NCBI GenBank assembly: GCA_032622095.1
Contig: CP136066.1
Span: 101,763,319-101,827,318 of the forward strand
Length of the DNA stretch: 64,000 nucleotides
From: Siphonodentalium dalli
Taxonomy: Eukaryota; Mollusca; Scaphopoda; Gadilida; Siphonodentaliidae
Direction: 5' to 3'
Part shown: piece after piece, positions 22,157-33,948 of the stretch
Position numbering within the stretch: position 1 is the stretch's first letter
Layout: each line of letters begins with the position of its first letter
The notes under the pieces: generated by a model
What the model was told of the DNA's origin: nothing
Seen by the model: only the letters and a program-made list of their open reading frames with translations
Databases searched by the model: none
Made by a program: the position numbers and the translations under genes

Positions 22157-23028
22157 TTCTTCCGGTGAAACAATGATGAAGACATAAACATAAACTAGAC
22201 CTAATACCATTTTTCATTATTTCAGAAATAATTAACTATAATTGTTGTTGCCCCTTTAACACGTCGATACTATCTGAAATAAATGGACAACCAAATCAAT
22301 ATTAAACTGTATAATGTGTCCTTTGCTTGGCACATATTCAATCGTGATATTTCATACCCGAGAAACATAATAAGTAAAAGATAGCTTTCATAAAAAAAAA
22401 CATATCATATACTAGATAAAATTGGGCCGGGAATCCCCAATTGCAAGATATTAGTAGATAATCAACTGTATGAATATACATATATATATTACACACCTTG
22501 AACCCCGTCTTTCTTCGTGATTAATTCGCCGAATCCGGATATTTCCTCACAAGTGTTCGTCGCCAATGTAACGCCAGAAGACTTGGCATATACCGGTCTC
22601 ATGGTTTTAATAACATAACTCGAATATTAATAGAAAAAATATCCTTAGCATCCGTCGGAAAGCGCACACTGTTTGAACCATTAATTTATATACCAAGAAA
22701 GTAAGATCTGCCGAAACCACCGTCGAGAAAGAAATATTTTGCATTTAAAACATTGGCGATTTGATACTTTTACAAAGAGAAACATCGATGGACTTAAGTC
22801 ACGTTCGGGACAACACATGAACGTGTTGCAAAGACAGTTACGATTGTATGTCCCGATGAGGAATTTGGAAAAAGGAGTATACGGTGACACTCTATGTGCA
22901 TACCTTAAATATGACGAACAAAGAAGTTATGGAAACATAACTGTGTGTAACTTCCTCAAATAGTCTCGATTCTGTACAACTTAAGGTGGCACATGCAGAG
23001 TTGGGTAATCTCAACATTGATGGTTATG
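22157..23028. other. No gene recognised
   Basis: ORFs 22681-22890 (-) and 22739-22963 (+) overlap on opposite strands and have no domain. Confidence 0.4.
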
Positions 23029-23842
23029 CACTGAGAAAAAAATCGGGTCAATATGACTATCTTAAGGTTAGTCACACGCATTTGGGGCCACCTTGACCTG
23101 ACCCACACCTTTCAGCGAGTCACTATGACTGACTCTGGTGTTAGTCATAGTGACTAATTTACATCAAGAATAACTCTAATTGCAACACTGCCTTGAATTA
23201 CGCTTAATATTCATTGCTAAATATTCCGTTATAGTTCCATAATAAATATACAAATATTTCCATTTTATCGCAGTTCTTTTTTATCTTTAATTGAACAAAT
23301 GTGATGGGATGATATAATGGCATACATCTCATGTAGAACTTCCCTCCCACATCATCAAAAGCTACACTATAATAGGATAAAGGTTCTTACTACATGGTAC
23401 CACAGACATCTCGGTAAAATGGACTAGTTAAACAGACCTATACCACAAACTATTGTTACACAACTCAATAGACCAGTACTGAAATATGTGTTTTAGAGAA
23501 TGGATTTTAAACTTGTTCCTGCTTTCAATTCGGTCTCTGATTCTGGATAATATATCATCTGGTTGAGTATTGAAATTATTTGCACACAATTTCCACAAAA
23601 TTACATGTTCATCACATTCTCAGTCATTATGACTCAATCTTGGTCATGTTGACAAACACAATTGTAGTCTAATAGCCTATTTGTTGTTTTGACTAACTTC
23701 CTTAGTCGCTTTGACTAACATCACATTAATCAGTATGACTAATTTTTGCCTTTGTCATTATGACTAAGCTAAGGTAGTTATCGTGTGGAAAAATAGTTGA
23801 CTAATCTAAATTAGTCATATTGACTAACTTATTTTTTCAGTG
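23029..23842. mobile_element. CACTG-ended element with subterminal TTAGTCA/TGACTAA boxes
   Basis: The left end CACTGAGAAAAAAATC then GGGTCAATATGACTA pairs imperfectly with the complement of the right end (...TAGTCATATTGACTAACTTA, then TTTTTTCAGTG). Within 130 bp of the left end and 210 bp of the right end are at least ten copies of TTAGTCA or TGACTAA, many in palindromic pairs such as TTAGTCATAGTGACTAA. Clustered subterminal boxes are typical of transposase binding sites. No coding capacity and no certain target duplication. Superfamily unknown (CACTG ends occur in several). Confidence 0.65.
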
Positions 23843-24469
23843 GCTTTTTTTTCAGAAACTTAATATTACAGAATTGAACATACATTCTCAAACTTATGGA
23901 TTCATTGAAAAGCTAAACACTTATCTAGTTCAAGTGTTGGTTTTGTTTGCGGGAAATATAATATTAGTGCAATTTTATCCACTTCTGTCTGTATTAAAAG
24001 ACAGTCCATTTTCTCCCCAAAAATAATCTATTTCAACTAATAACGCAGTGAAAGTACTCGGTCACAATTTGAGCTTTCTGTTTTTGTGATTTTCGTATCG
24101 ATTTAACTATAGAGTTTGATTTTATTTAGTTTTTCGAAATATTTGCTTTCTGTTCAAAAACATATCATTTAATTCTGTGGTATGAATTATCACCATTTGA
24201 AATCCAACAACACCTATACATGTAGAGTCAGGAAAGAGTCTAATGTACTGTACATACCAATCAGTTTACTCAACTATATCAAATGTGCAGATGTGAGGAA
24301 CTGATATTTCTGTGATGTTTGGGAAAATGGGCCACCTCCGCGCCATATTCAGCCCACGTACGTGTAACTTGTAACGTGTGTTGCCATTGCCAGCGAAATT
24401 CTCCTCATTCGCGTGACCATTCCGCCTACACGTACGCGGTCAACCCGCTGTATAGTTTTGTGTCCAAAG
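23843..24469. other. No gene recognised
   Basis: Short ORFs (23820-24026, 24319-24504) without domains. Confidence 0.4.
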
Positions 24470-24473
24470 TTAA

Positions 24474-24840
24474 AGACATATTATGTACTTATATCAATCA
24501 ATAAAACCAATCACTTAGTATCCAAACACTATCCACATTGCAAAAATGTAACCATGAGCTAAGATTATCGAAAGATCCAACCACATCGACAATAACAATT
24601 CAGAGAACACAACGTTGTAACTACGCACACATGTAAATATTTACTACTTTATTCGGAACGATTTATTTGGCATAAACATTACAGTAGTGATTGCGCCAAT
24701 AATAGTCACTTTGTATAATTCGTATATAACAATGAAGCTGTTTTCTGACTATTTGGATATAAAATATATGAAAACAACTTATTTTGGATGAGTATGTCTT
24801 ATTCCGTTCGTAACACCTGAGCGGAGTGCTTCACATCGCT
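24474..24840 (-). mobile_element. TTAA-flanked element family D, minus copy
   Basis: TTAA flanks at 24470-24473 and 24841-24844. Reverse complement of 46088-46474 along its length: 'AACACAACGTTGTAACTACG', 'TAATAGTCACT', 'TGTCTTATTCCGTTCG' and 'ACATCGCT' at the end. Confidence 0.85.
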
Positions 24841-24844
24841 TTAA

Positions 24845-25377
24845 CTTTACGAAACGTGTAGCAAAGAGGAATAATCAAATCTTCTGATATGATGATCTAT
24901 ATTGAGCAGCCAACGCCATTCGGGCAGTGGTGAGTTTCTGCGCGGAAAGATTATATTTTGATTGAAACCATTTAAGCATATATCGTTTATTGGACAGCCT
25001 GGATCTATACCACCGGATTACTGTTTACATGTACGTTCTGCTAAAAGTTGGTCCGATATCTCATCAAGTGTAGATTTGGCGTCGTAAAATCACATGACTT
25101 TCCCGTCAGGTGCATAACCATAGCAATACGACAGTAACATACGTTATAAGTTATACACACGTAGGCCTATGTGTGGCTGAACATGGCTACTAAAGAGCTA
25201 TACACCATATTCTGATCTCACATAGGCTTGGTCTGTTGACTGGACGTGATGTTGTGCATGTATAAAACTGCGCACACACAAATAAACCTTATATTAGAAC
25301 ATAAAATCTATCGCAACTATAGGCAAATGGCCATTTTGAACTCAGCCATCGTGGCTGAAAATACTATATATAGAGGA
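24845..25377. other. No feature recognised
   Basis: AT-rich unique-looking DNA without ORFs of note. Confidence 0.4.
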
Positions 25378-25520
25378 TCTACAACGAGGCCCCAGTTTAT
25401 AGCGGAATTTACAAAACGAGTTTAGTAAATTAGGTCTGGACCAAGCCTTTGGCAAGGTCCAGACCTAATTTACTGGACGAGTTTTGTAAATTTCGCTATA
25501 AACTGGGGACGAGTTGTAGA
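25378..25520. repeat. Near-perfect 143-bp hairpin, family HP-1
   Basis: TCTACAACGAGGCCCCAGTT onward pairs across ~65 bp with the right arm ending AACTGGGGACGAGTTGTAGA, around a short centre near 25445. The arms differ mostly by small insertions such as CCAGTTTATAGCG/CGCTATAAACTGG. Similar hairpins with interspersed ACGAG or CTCGTCC boxes are at 26056-26196 and 35787-35931. Confidence 0.85.
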
Positions 25521-25866
25521 TTCTATTTAATACAGGATCCAAAACCTCAACAAAACAAACTTAAATAAACAAATGGGACGCGAAACTAACATTATTCTAT
25601 AAGGCATGCAATGTCGTTTCACATATCTATGCGTTGTTTGCCCGCGTAAAGAAATAGTCCCAGATAAATAAAGACTCTTTGGCATATTTAATGGCGTATA
25701 TTTAATGACGTAACTTTTCAAACTCTTCATTCATTATAGTTTGTTGGAAAAATATTGGAAGCCGTAGTATTTTGAGACGTATAGCTTCTCGAATGTAAAC
25801 AGATGACAAACCGGGAGTCAAAGGTCACCTGGCACCATTTCCTGTTATTAAACGAACGTTTAATAT

Positions 25867-26075
25867 CACAATTTATCACATAATTTGGCCATAAAAGCAG
25901 TTTCATAATTATCGGTAATAGACACGTTTAATATCAGCGCGTGCGATGACGTCACGGCGTTCTTCAAATAACTTGCGATCGCTGTAGTTTATGATTGTTG
26001 TTTTCGATGAATATTTCGCGTGGCTTCGGGTTCATTTGATTATGTGATAAAAGGTATCTCACACTCGTCCTATTT
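25867..26075 (+). repeat. Interspersed repeat family R, copy 2
   Basis: It matches 8055-8270 ('ATCACATAATT', 'GATGACGTCACGGCG', 'TTGTTGTTTTCGATGAATAT', 'ATGTGATAAAAGGTATCTCA'). It runs directly into the hairpin at 26056, while copy 1 has no such hairpin. Confidence 0.68.
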
Positions 26076-26196
26076 TATACGTAATTTATCAACCTCGTCC
26101 TCTAAATTCTATTTGAGCCTCGGTAAACCTCGGCTCAAATCGAATTTAGTGAACTCGGTTGATAAATTCCGTATAAAATAGAAACTCATGTGAGAT
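26056..26196. repeat. 141-bp hairpin, family HP-1
   Basis: 'CCTATTTTATACGTAATTTA' and 'TTCTATTTGAGCCTCGG' pair with the complementary right arm 'CCTCGGCTCAAATCGAATTT' and 'GATAAATTCCGTATAAAATAG'. The loop is only a few bases around 26124. CTCGTCC boxes interrupt the left arm. Confidence 0.85.
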
Positions 26197-26198
26197 CC

Positions 26199-27397
26199 TC
26201 TATTTATAGAATGGGTTTATTGAATGGAATAAGGGTTGGTTCATGTAATAAAATCACCATTATATTACTTCTGTATCTCGCCCACACATGTGGAACCCCG
26301 TTAGTAAACGTCATATACCCCCAATCTATCAAAGCGTAATTTTTGCTTGCATGCATGGATACCATTTAAAGGCCCACTTGATGTTCGAACCACCAGATCA
26401 CATATATAGAATATATACCATATTATATACTATTTGAAAGAGGAAGCTCCAAAACATTGTTTTATCAACTTATCCGGTGTAATAAACTGTGAACATGTTG
26501 TTTTTGTTGAGTTACTGACGTGTTTGTTTAATCTGCATTGTAGTTCAACATGAATTATATTCAATGGAGGGGAATATCTCTAAATCTTAAAGTTATAGTT
26601 ATTCCCCTTCCATTGAAAATACATTTTTGAATTCTGATGCATTCTGGGTGCGTGCCAGGGGGGTTAACTTTATATGATTTCAGCTGTTTTCTATTTCTCT
26701 ATGGGCATCTTCTGAGGCACAGACGTTTCAAATGGTGATGAATTATAGTATTTTAATCATATATTATGTCATAGATTGTTATTAAAACCGTATATGATGG
26801 CACTAGAAAAAAAAACAGTGACCCGAAAATTATATGGGCCTTTAAGAGACTTCTGATCGTTTGCCCTTCTACGGCTTATACATATACGAGTTCTTAAATT
26901 ATTATGCATCAAGGACTATTCTGGGAAATGCACCCGTGAGGGTGGTTTACGCCAAACGTACTTCAGATCCATAGCCATTAGTCTTTTGCGTCACGAAGTG
27001 GTCGCGTTGAACGGCGAAATGACAAACACGACCGACCCCCGCCGGGCAGCGGAAACAATGGCGCTCATAAGGAGCGGATTGTGTCATCAACAACGAACGC
27101 CAGATCATCATCGACGTGCTTCATTGAATTAATAACTTGACATTTATCCCACTTCGACCAAGAAAAGGAGAATTTATTTCATTAACCGAGGTGGTCTGGT
27201 TTTTCGCTGCGAGCGGTTTTCTCCATTACAACGTCAGAGCCATTCTGTACTTCGTCCATACGTGCCTCGCGCCATGCATTGGATTAGACGATCTTTCTCG
27301 TTTGTCAGAATTCGGGGACCCATGTCAATCAAATGTTGAGTCCCCTGAAAATTTCACATCTTAACGTTTTCTGGCGATTTCCCAGCTCGACTATAAA
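26199..27397. other. No gene; one hairpin at 26557-26627
   Basis: ATTCAATGGAGGGGAATA pairs with TATTCCCCTTCCATTGAA. The 75-aa ORF at 27137-27364 has no recognisable domain. Confidence 0.45.
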
Positions 27398-27657
27398 CCC
27401 TTCCATGACTGCATGGAGCTTCCTAAAATTTTGCGAAAATCCTGTGCCAATGCATTCTCTTATACATGCGAGTCTCCCATTTAGGAGCCTCGCGTATATA
27501 TAAGGGAATGCAGTTGCCTAACATTATTTACATTGACCTTGTAAGCCAGTGCATTCTCTTATATGGGAGAATCCATATGGGAGACTCCCATATATAAGAG
27601 AAAGCACTGTCACTTTATTTTTAATACTACACCAGCGCATCTCCAGCCATGAAAGGG
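27398..27657. mobile_element. Palindromic MITE family pB-A, short copy, 260 bp
   Basis: The left end CCCTTCCATGACTGCATGGA (preceded by TAAA) and right end 'CCAGCCATGAAAGGG' followed by TTAA (27658-27661). Two palindromic blocks carry TCTTATACATGCGAG and TCTCTTATATGGGAG. Between them lies a TTACATTGACCTTG spacer as in 8392-8660, not the minisatellite of the longer copies. Confidence 0.78.
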
Positions 27658-27857
27658 TTAATACAGAGTTGGGAATCTATATATATTATACACGTCATAA
27701 TTTGCTCGAAAATAACGGTAGGATATCACCCCTGGCAATTATAATATAGCTTTTTTTTTTATAATTTCCAAAGATATCAGCAATCTATTAGACTAATGAG
27801 CTATCACAACAACTCATATCGCACACTGCAAAACGGATATCGAACATACTTGTTTAA

Positions 27858-28373
27858 CCCTTTCACGACGGGAGCTGGCCCAACATTAAAGACGCTGTGC
27901 CAATGCATTCTCTTATATATGCGAGTCGACCATAGGTCGCCTCGCATATATAAGAGAATGCATTGGCCTAACCATTTTTTTCATTTTTTATCTTTTTTTC
28001 TTACATTCTATAACCATTTTTATGATTTGTTCTTATATTGTGTAACAACTAATTATTTTTTTTTATCATATTTTCTTACATTCTTTGACAATTTTATGAA
28101 TTTTTTTTATAATTTCTTCTTACATTCTTTGTCAATTTTATTTTTATTATTTTTTTTTTACATTCTTTGACAATTTTTTATCATTTTTTTCTTACATTCT
28201 TTAACAATTTTTTATAATTTTTATTATTTTTTTCTTACATTCTTTAACAATTATAAAACATAATATAAAATTTGTTAGGCCAATGCACTCTCCTATGGTC
28301 GACTCGCATATATAAGAGAATGCATTGGCACAGGGTTTTCGCAAAATTTCAGGAAGCTCCCGTCATGAAACGG
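27858..28373. mobile_element. Palindromic MITE family pB-A, intact copy with minisatellite core, 516 bp
   Basis: Ends CCCTTTCACGACGG and CCGTCATGAAACGG pair at 12 of 14 positions. TTAA is on both sides (27854-27857, 28374-28377). Inside each end is a palindrome with TCTTATATATGCGAG and CTCGCATATATAAGAGAATG. Between the palindromes (27970-28270) is an AT-only array of ~35-45-bp units with CTTACATTCTTTAACAATTT. The long phenylalanine-rich ORF (27796-28170) is a by-product of the array. TTAA with CCC ends is piggyBac-like. Confidence 0.88.
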
Positions 28374-28377
28374 TTAA

Positions 28378-28694
28378 GGAGATTTTGGAGTTCAAATTTC
28401 AAAACCTCTAAAAATGGTGACCAGAGTTTCTTGAATACTTTCCAACAATCATATTTATATGGGGACCTGATTCATAATTGCATAGTGACCTATATAGCAA
28501 AAATAGATACATAGCTCGTTCGCTATCTGTTTTAGTTCAGATATTTATATTTATATTTTACTTCTTTATAGTAAGAGATTCGAATAAACCTCCTAAATAT
28601 GCAGAAAGTATAAATGACAGGTTATAATACAAAGTTATTATTTCAGCCAAACCTTGGCTGTTTATTTCACAGTGGTTTCTGGGATGATCTGTGT
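28378..28694. other. No feature recognised
   Basis: Short AT-rich stretch with 'CTGTGTGTCGACTGAG' duplicated at 28689 and 28709. Confidence 0.4.
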
Positions 28695-28865
28695 GTCGAC
28701 TGAGAACCTGTGTGTCGACTGAGGAGAACACATGGAGGATTTGTGTAAATGTTAGCCCAAACTACATTTCGAAGTAACGAGGGCTTTGTTGTTTATTTCG
28801 AGGAATAATACCGCATAAGATGAATTCAGCCCAAATATATTGACATGTGTCGAGGGTCTAACTCT
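28695..28865 (+). repeat. Interspersed repeat family N, plus copy
   Basis: It matches the reverse complement of 52470-52625: 'GTAAATGTTAGCCCAAACTA', 'GAGGAATAATACCGC', 'GATGAATTCAGCCCAAATAT'. No ends determined. Confidence 0.72.
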
Positions 28866-30673
28866 ATACTGAGCAATAAAAAAGTAATATAATAAATACC
28901 GAGTATATTTAATTTAACGCCAATGGGTCGTTTCTGTGCGTTTTAGAGTGTATTTATGCCTAAAGCAAAGTGAAATAACGATCTTAAAATGAATTGGCCG
29001 GTATATTTTATTAGTTATCAGGGTTACCAGGGTCGTAGTTGCATAAATTACAATATATCTTATTTTTATACTAAGATAACTTGATCGGTATTGAGGTTAA
29101 CACAAATCCGATATATGGAAATTCCAAATATGGAAAGTGACTTGCGCATGCGCAAAACAGATACAATGGTCTTACTAAAAACGAAGCAATAAATGATTGA
29201 TAACAACAAACACCGACCCAGTTAAATAACGACATTAAATGGCGCTGTATTGCGTCTTTAAGAGTGTGTTGATGTCTCTATCATGTGATTAACTAATTAA
29301 AAATTATTTCGCCTACATATTTCGAAAATTATCAGGTCCGCAGTTCGATTATGAAACGTTAAGATTATTGCTTGGTATTTGTTTCAAATCAGATAGCTGC
29401 ATATCGGTTATCTGGATCAGATATATTTATAGCGTCGAAGCGAAGAAATGTTGTCAAATTCCACGTCTGAATACGCGTCTTATTCTCACTTATACCGTGT
29501 TTATATCAGTTTTATTCTATGTGTTGTTGTGTATTGTATTACTTTGATCAAGGTTGCGCTGTTGTTATTCTCACAAAAGGTAAATTTTATGCGTGTTTGA
29601 TGCGTGTTTACATTTCAAAATTGCGTCTGCCATGTACACAGTACAGTCTGCGACGGAATTCCACATGTCCGAGCGCCATTGATTCCTTAATTACGAGACT
29701 AATTTATCGAATGAGGTCAAATGTTCGCATATAACAAGACTCGTATGTTATTCTGCACCATTCTGACGAGTGCCGACTTTCATTTGGCATTATTTTCGTT
29801 TTTATCGAAAAATAATCGTTCTCTATGGAGATTCCCATGTAAATTTTTTCAACCAAAAAAAATTCATTGTTTTGCCAATTTCAAGCTAGTTTATAGCATG
29901 GTCATGGCATAATTTGACCTAGCGAGTGTCGGTAGACGTTCCTTGACTGTGCACAACAAATTTTGGTCCCAACGAAGCAGGCTAAAATCCTGAAATTTGT
30001 CAATTTTACTTTGCGTGTGAAGAAAATATTCATTTAAATTTAAACTTCCAAAATTGGTTGAAATATGCTCAACAACATTCAGTTGAATGGTGACATTATT
30101 TATAGTCACCGACTAACTTCCACGATGAATCAAATTTGTTTTTATTGGTGACAATTATGTCGCGAGAGATAAAAATGTAAATTTTTTAAAGAAAATGTTA
30201 AATTTTAGCTCATTTTAAGACTTTAATTGCTTGTAGATCGGTGTTAATTATCTTCGTCAATGATGTAATGTCACGCTTGTTAATAATTCATTTGTTCGGA
30301 AATACTTATTGGGGGTTGAAATGTATAAAATTGAACTACCACCACTTCCAAAAACAACACCGATACACAATAACGCTCTTTTCTGTTCCATGCAATGGAA
30401 ATGGCTATTTATTGTCCTGATATCAGTGATATAAATGAATGCCTAAAATTAGTATTATCCTGAAATAAATTTATGCCACTTTGGCGAACATGGGAACCAC
30501 GGTACAATTTATGCCATTTAGGCACACTTCAGAGTGAAATCAGGGCTTATATTTCGGCGAGAATCCAAATCTAGATTCTCATAAATATTCTCGCAAATTA
30601 CCCTGGATTCTCGTGAAAAATTATATATGGATTCTCGCAAAATCAGATGAAATATATGCCCTGGAAATATAGC
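28866..30673. other. No gene recognised; fragment of family H near 30365
   Basis: 'AATAACGCTCTTTTCTGTTC' with 'CATGCAATGGAAATGGCT' (30368-30402) resembles the H core. 30545-30640 has four spaced 'ATTCTCG' boxes. ORFs 29519-29912 (+) and 29891-30109 (-) have no domain. Confidence 0.4.
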
Positions 30674-30782
30674 AAATCGTTTAATGCTTTAGAATTTTTG
30701 TTTTCGGAGATTTATATATATGCTTAAAGACATATTATGGACTTGTTATGGACTTTTTCGGGTGCGATAAATTGATAAGTTA

Positions 30783-32043
30783 GGGTACGTTCATACGCTG
30801 GCAATATTGCACTGCAAACTGCAAAAATGCCAGCTACAAAATTGCCAAAACGGATTAATTTCTGCCCGCTGTCAACAAATCAGCGTTAGTAGTGATCAAT
30901 GAACGACAGCCGTTTTGCGTGATTGATGAGCTGTTTGCAATATATCAGAACACGGTGCGTGTTGGTATTCTTAGGCCAGTCAAAATAATATCACTTGACA
31001 TGTTGGAATGTGATATCGCCACGGCCATCTCTCTCGGTGGGATGCTGCTCATATATTAGTACAATAAACGTCACCTAGACAGGAGATGGTGCGTCCGCAC
31101 TTGGCTCAACGAAGATAACCGACGAATTCAAATCTTCTCGGATATCATCCCAAACTCCAAACTTGTCATTCCAATAATTTTAGTCACATACTCGTTGGTA
31201 TTCATGTTAAGCAAAACAATAAGTTAAGAAAAACGGGGGGAGGGGACGTGGTGCTGATGTTAAACAAAACAAAGAAATCATATAAATAGTAATACAAGTT
31301 AATCAAAAGCACACAATATATTGTTATTCAAATGGCATGAATAATAATATTGGCCCATATATGCTTTATAAATGCCAAAGACTAACATCCCATTATACCT
31401 ACTGTTAGACCCCACCACCACGACGACACAACCAGTCACCTTTAAACCACTACAATTACATCGATATCGCAGTCTTGGTAGATGGTGTTGGCACGTATTC
31501 GAACCCCAGCTTGATCTGAATTGAGTGATATCTCAATGTGCCATTCTGATCGATACATGACCATTTCGATAACAATTGAGAATTTGTACACTGAAGTAAG
31601 CACATTTGAAGCAATGCATGGATACTCATAGTGAGTCCTGCCACCACCTCCCAATAGCTCCGATATTTATGACTCGGGAAGCATTACTTTTGGTACTATT
31701 TGTATCACGCCATATCATCATATCCTCATATAACGGAGATCCACATGTATAATTATGTGTGCATGACAATCACAGAGAACACACCCGATCCCATTCGATC
31801 GTATCAAGGACGGTACAGACACAATCAATTATTGTAAGTGGCCTTGTGTTGTGACCACCGGCAGAGAGGTATACACCCGTTATCATTTTACACCGTTGAT
31901 TGTTGACGACCAGCCACGACACAGCACGAGCTCGTCGGTATACAGCTGGCAAAAATGCCAGCTAACAAAACAAAACAAAACAACCTTTGCAGCTGGCATT
32001 TTTGCAGTTTGCAGTGCAATATTGCCAGCGTATGAACGTACCC
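30783..32043 (+). mobile_element. PIF/Harbinger-type element with 53-bp perfect TIRs, 1261 bp
   Basis: The first 53 bases (GGGTACGTTCATACGCTGGC...) and last 53 (...GCCAGCGTATGAACGTACCC) are exact complements. The left flank is TTA and the right TTT, while intact satellite units read AAGTTAGTGCTC, so the site is TTA with one later change. A transposase fragment is at 31021-31227. The rest is non-coding, and 31540-31660 shares a ~110-bp block with 46840-46945. Confidence 0.92.
31021..31227 (+). pseudogene. PIF/Harbinger transposase N-terminal fragment, interrupted
   Basis: Reading from 31021 gives AISLGGMLLIY, a stop at 31057-31059, then KRHLDRRWCVRTWLNEDN and an unrelated tail to a stop at 31225. 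It aligns with the 20320-20514 fragment through the A-x-x-x-G block and the HL[DN]RRW-x-VR-x-W block. This is the N-terminal region of PIF/Harbinger transposases. Catalytic residues are absent. Inactive. Confidence 0.72.
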
Positions 32044-33948
32044 TTTGTGCTCAGGCACTTTGCCAACCTGGGGAATGTTATCATTCTACTAACATCACTG
32101 AAAATTTCCAAAAAAATCTACCACATCACTTCATAGAGAACATCGTCTGAACTACTCCAAATTGTAAATATTTACATCTCGATTCGGGGCGCAACTATCG
32201 GCTATAATTAAACAAAAATGATTTCGCCATCGAGAGTCATTGCATTTAACTAATATATAAGAATGACGTTGTGTATCATCCATTTGGATTAATATTCGTA
32301 ACAAATAACTACTTTTAGAAAGATTATTCTTAATTTCTATTTGATCACTCTGCCCGGTGTCTGCCGGAGTGTTTCCATCACTTTAATCAAGGAAGACTGT
32401 TCAGAAAAACTGCATTTCAAGAAATCGTTTAATGCTTTAGAATTTTTGTTTTCGGAGATTTATATATATGCTTAAAGACATATTATGGACTTGTTATGGA
32501 CTTTTTCGGGTGCGAGAAATTGATAAGTTAGTGCTCAGGCACTTTGCCAACCTGGGGAATGTTATCATTCTACAAACATCACTAAAAATTTCCAAAAAAA
32601 TCTACCACACCACTTCATAGAGAACATCGTCTGAACTACTCCAAATTGTAAATATTTACATCTCGATTCGGGGCGCAACTATCGGCTATAATTAAACAAA
32701 AATGATTTCGCCATCGAGAGTCATTGCATTTAACTAATATATAAGAATGACGTTGTGTATCATCCATTTGGATTAATATTTGTAACAAATAACTACTTTG
32801 AGAAAGATTATTCTTAATTTCTATTTGATCGCTCTGCCCGGTGTCTGCCGGAGTGTTTCACATCACTTTAATCAAGGAAGACTGTTCAGAAAAACTGCAT
32901 TTCAAGAAATCGTTTAATGCTTTAGAATTTTAGTTTTCGGAGATTTATATATATGCTTAAAGACATATTATGGACTTGTTATGGACTTTTTCGGGTGCGA
33001 GAAATTGATAAGTTAGTGCTCAGGCACTTTGCCAACCTGGGGAATGTTATCATTCTACAAACATCAATGAAAATTTCCAAAAAAATCTACCACATCACTT
33101 CATAGAGAACATCGTCTGAACTACTCCAAATTGTAAATATTTACATCTCGATTATGGGCGCAACTATCGGCTATAATTAAACAAAAATGATTTCGCCATC
33201 GAGAGTCATTGCATTTAACTAATATATAAGAATGACGTTGTGTATCATCCATTTGGATTAATATTTGTAACAAATAACTACTTTGAGAAATATTATTCTT
33301 AATTTCTATTTGATCACTCTGCCCGGTGTCTGCCGGAGTGTTTCACATCACTTTAATCAAGGAAGACCGTTCAGAAAAACTGCATTTCAAGAAATCGTTT
33401 AATGCTTTAGAATTTTTGTTTTCGGAGATTTATATAAATGCTTAAAGACATATTATGGACTTGTTATGGACTTTTTCGGGTGCGAGAAATTGATAAGTTA
33501 GTGCTCAGGCACTTTGCCAACCTGGGGAATGTTATCATTCTACTAACATCACTGAAAATTTCCAAAAAAATATATACCACACCACTTCATAGAGAACATC
33601 GTCTGAACTACTCCAAATTGTAAATATTTACATCTCGATTCGGGGCGCAACTATCGGCTATAATTAAACAAAAAATGATTTCGCCATCGAGAGTCATTGC
33701 ATTTAACTAATATATAAGAATGACGTTGTGTATCATCCATTTAGATTAATATTCGTAACAAATAACTACTTTGAGAAAGATTATTCTTAATTTCTATTTG
33801 ATCACTCTGCCCGGTGTCTGTCGGAGTGTTTCACATCACTTTAATCAAGGAAGACTGTTCAGAAAAACTGCATTTCAAGATCACCAAACAACTTTCCTTT
33901 TTAGGGCCACCACATCTTTCCAAAGATGTACTTCTTCCATTTTGCTAT

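Larger units (their letters stand above)
30674..33879 (+). repeat. 485-bp satellite array, four units, first interrupted
   Basis: 'AATCGTTTAATGCTTTAGAA' begins units at 30674, 32423, 32908 and 33393 (485, 485 and 487 bp), ending at 33879. Unit 1 is split: 30674-30782 plus 32047-32422 add to exactly 485 bp once the inserted element and its 3-bp duplication are removed. Units differ at roughly 1-2% of positions by eye, and the repeated 61-aa ORF has no domain. Confidence 0.95.

Noticed and set aside
27796-28170. 124-aa phenylalanine-rich ORF resembling a membrane protein
   Set aside because: It is encoded by the AT-only minisatellite of MITE family pB-A. The hydrophobic look comes from T-runs.
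31485-31515. tRNA/SINE B-box-like GGGGTTCGAATACG on the minus strand
   Set aside because: No cloverleaf or A box could be found at the proper distance, and it lies inside a Harbinger element.
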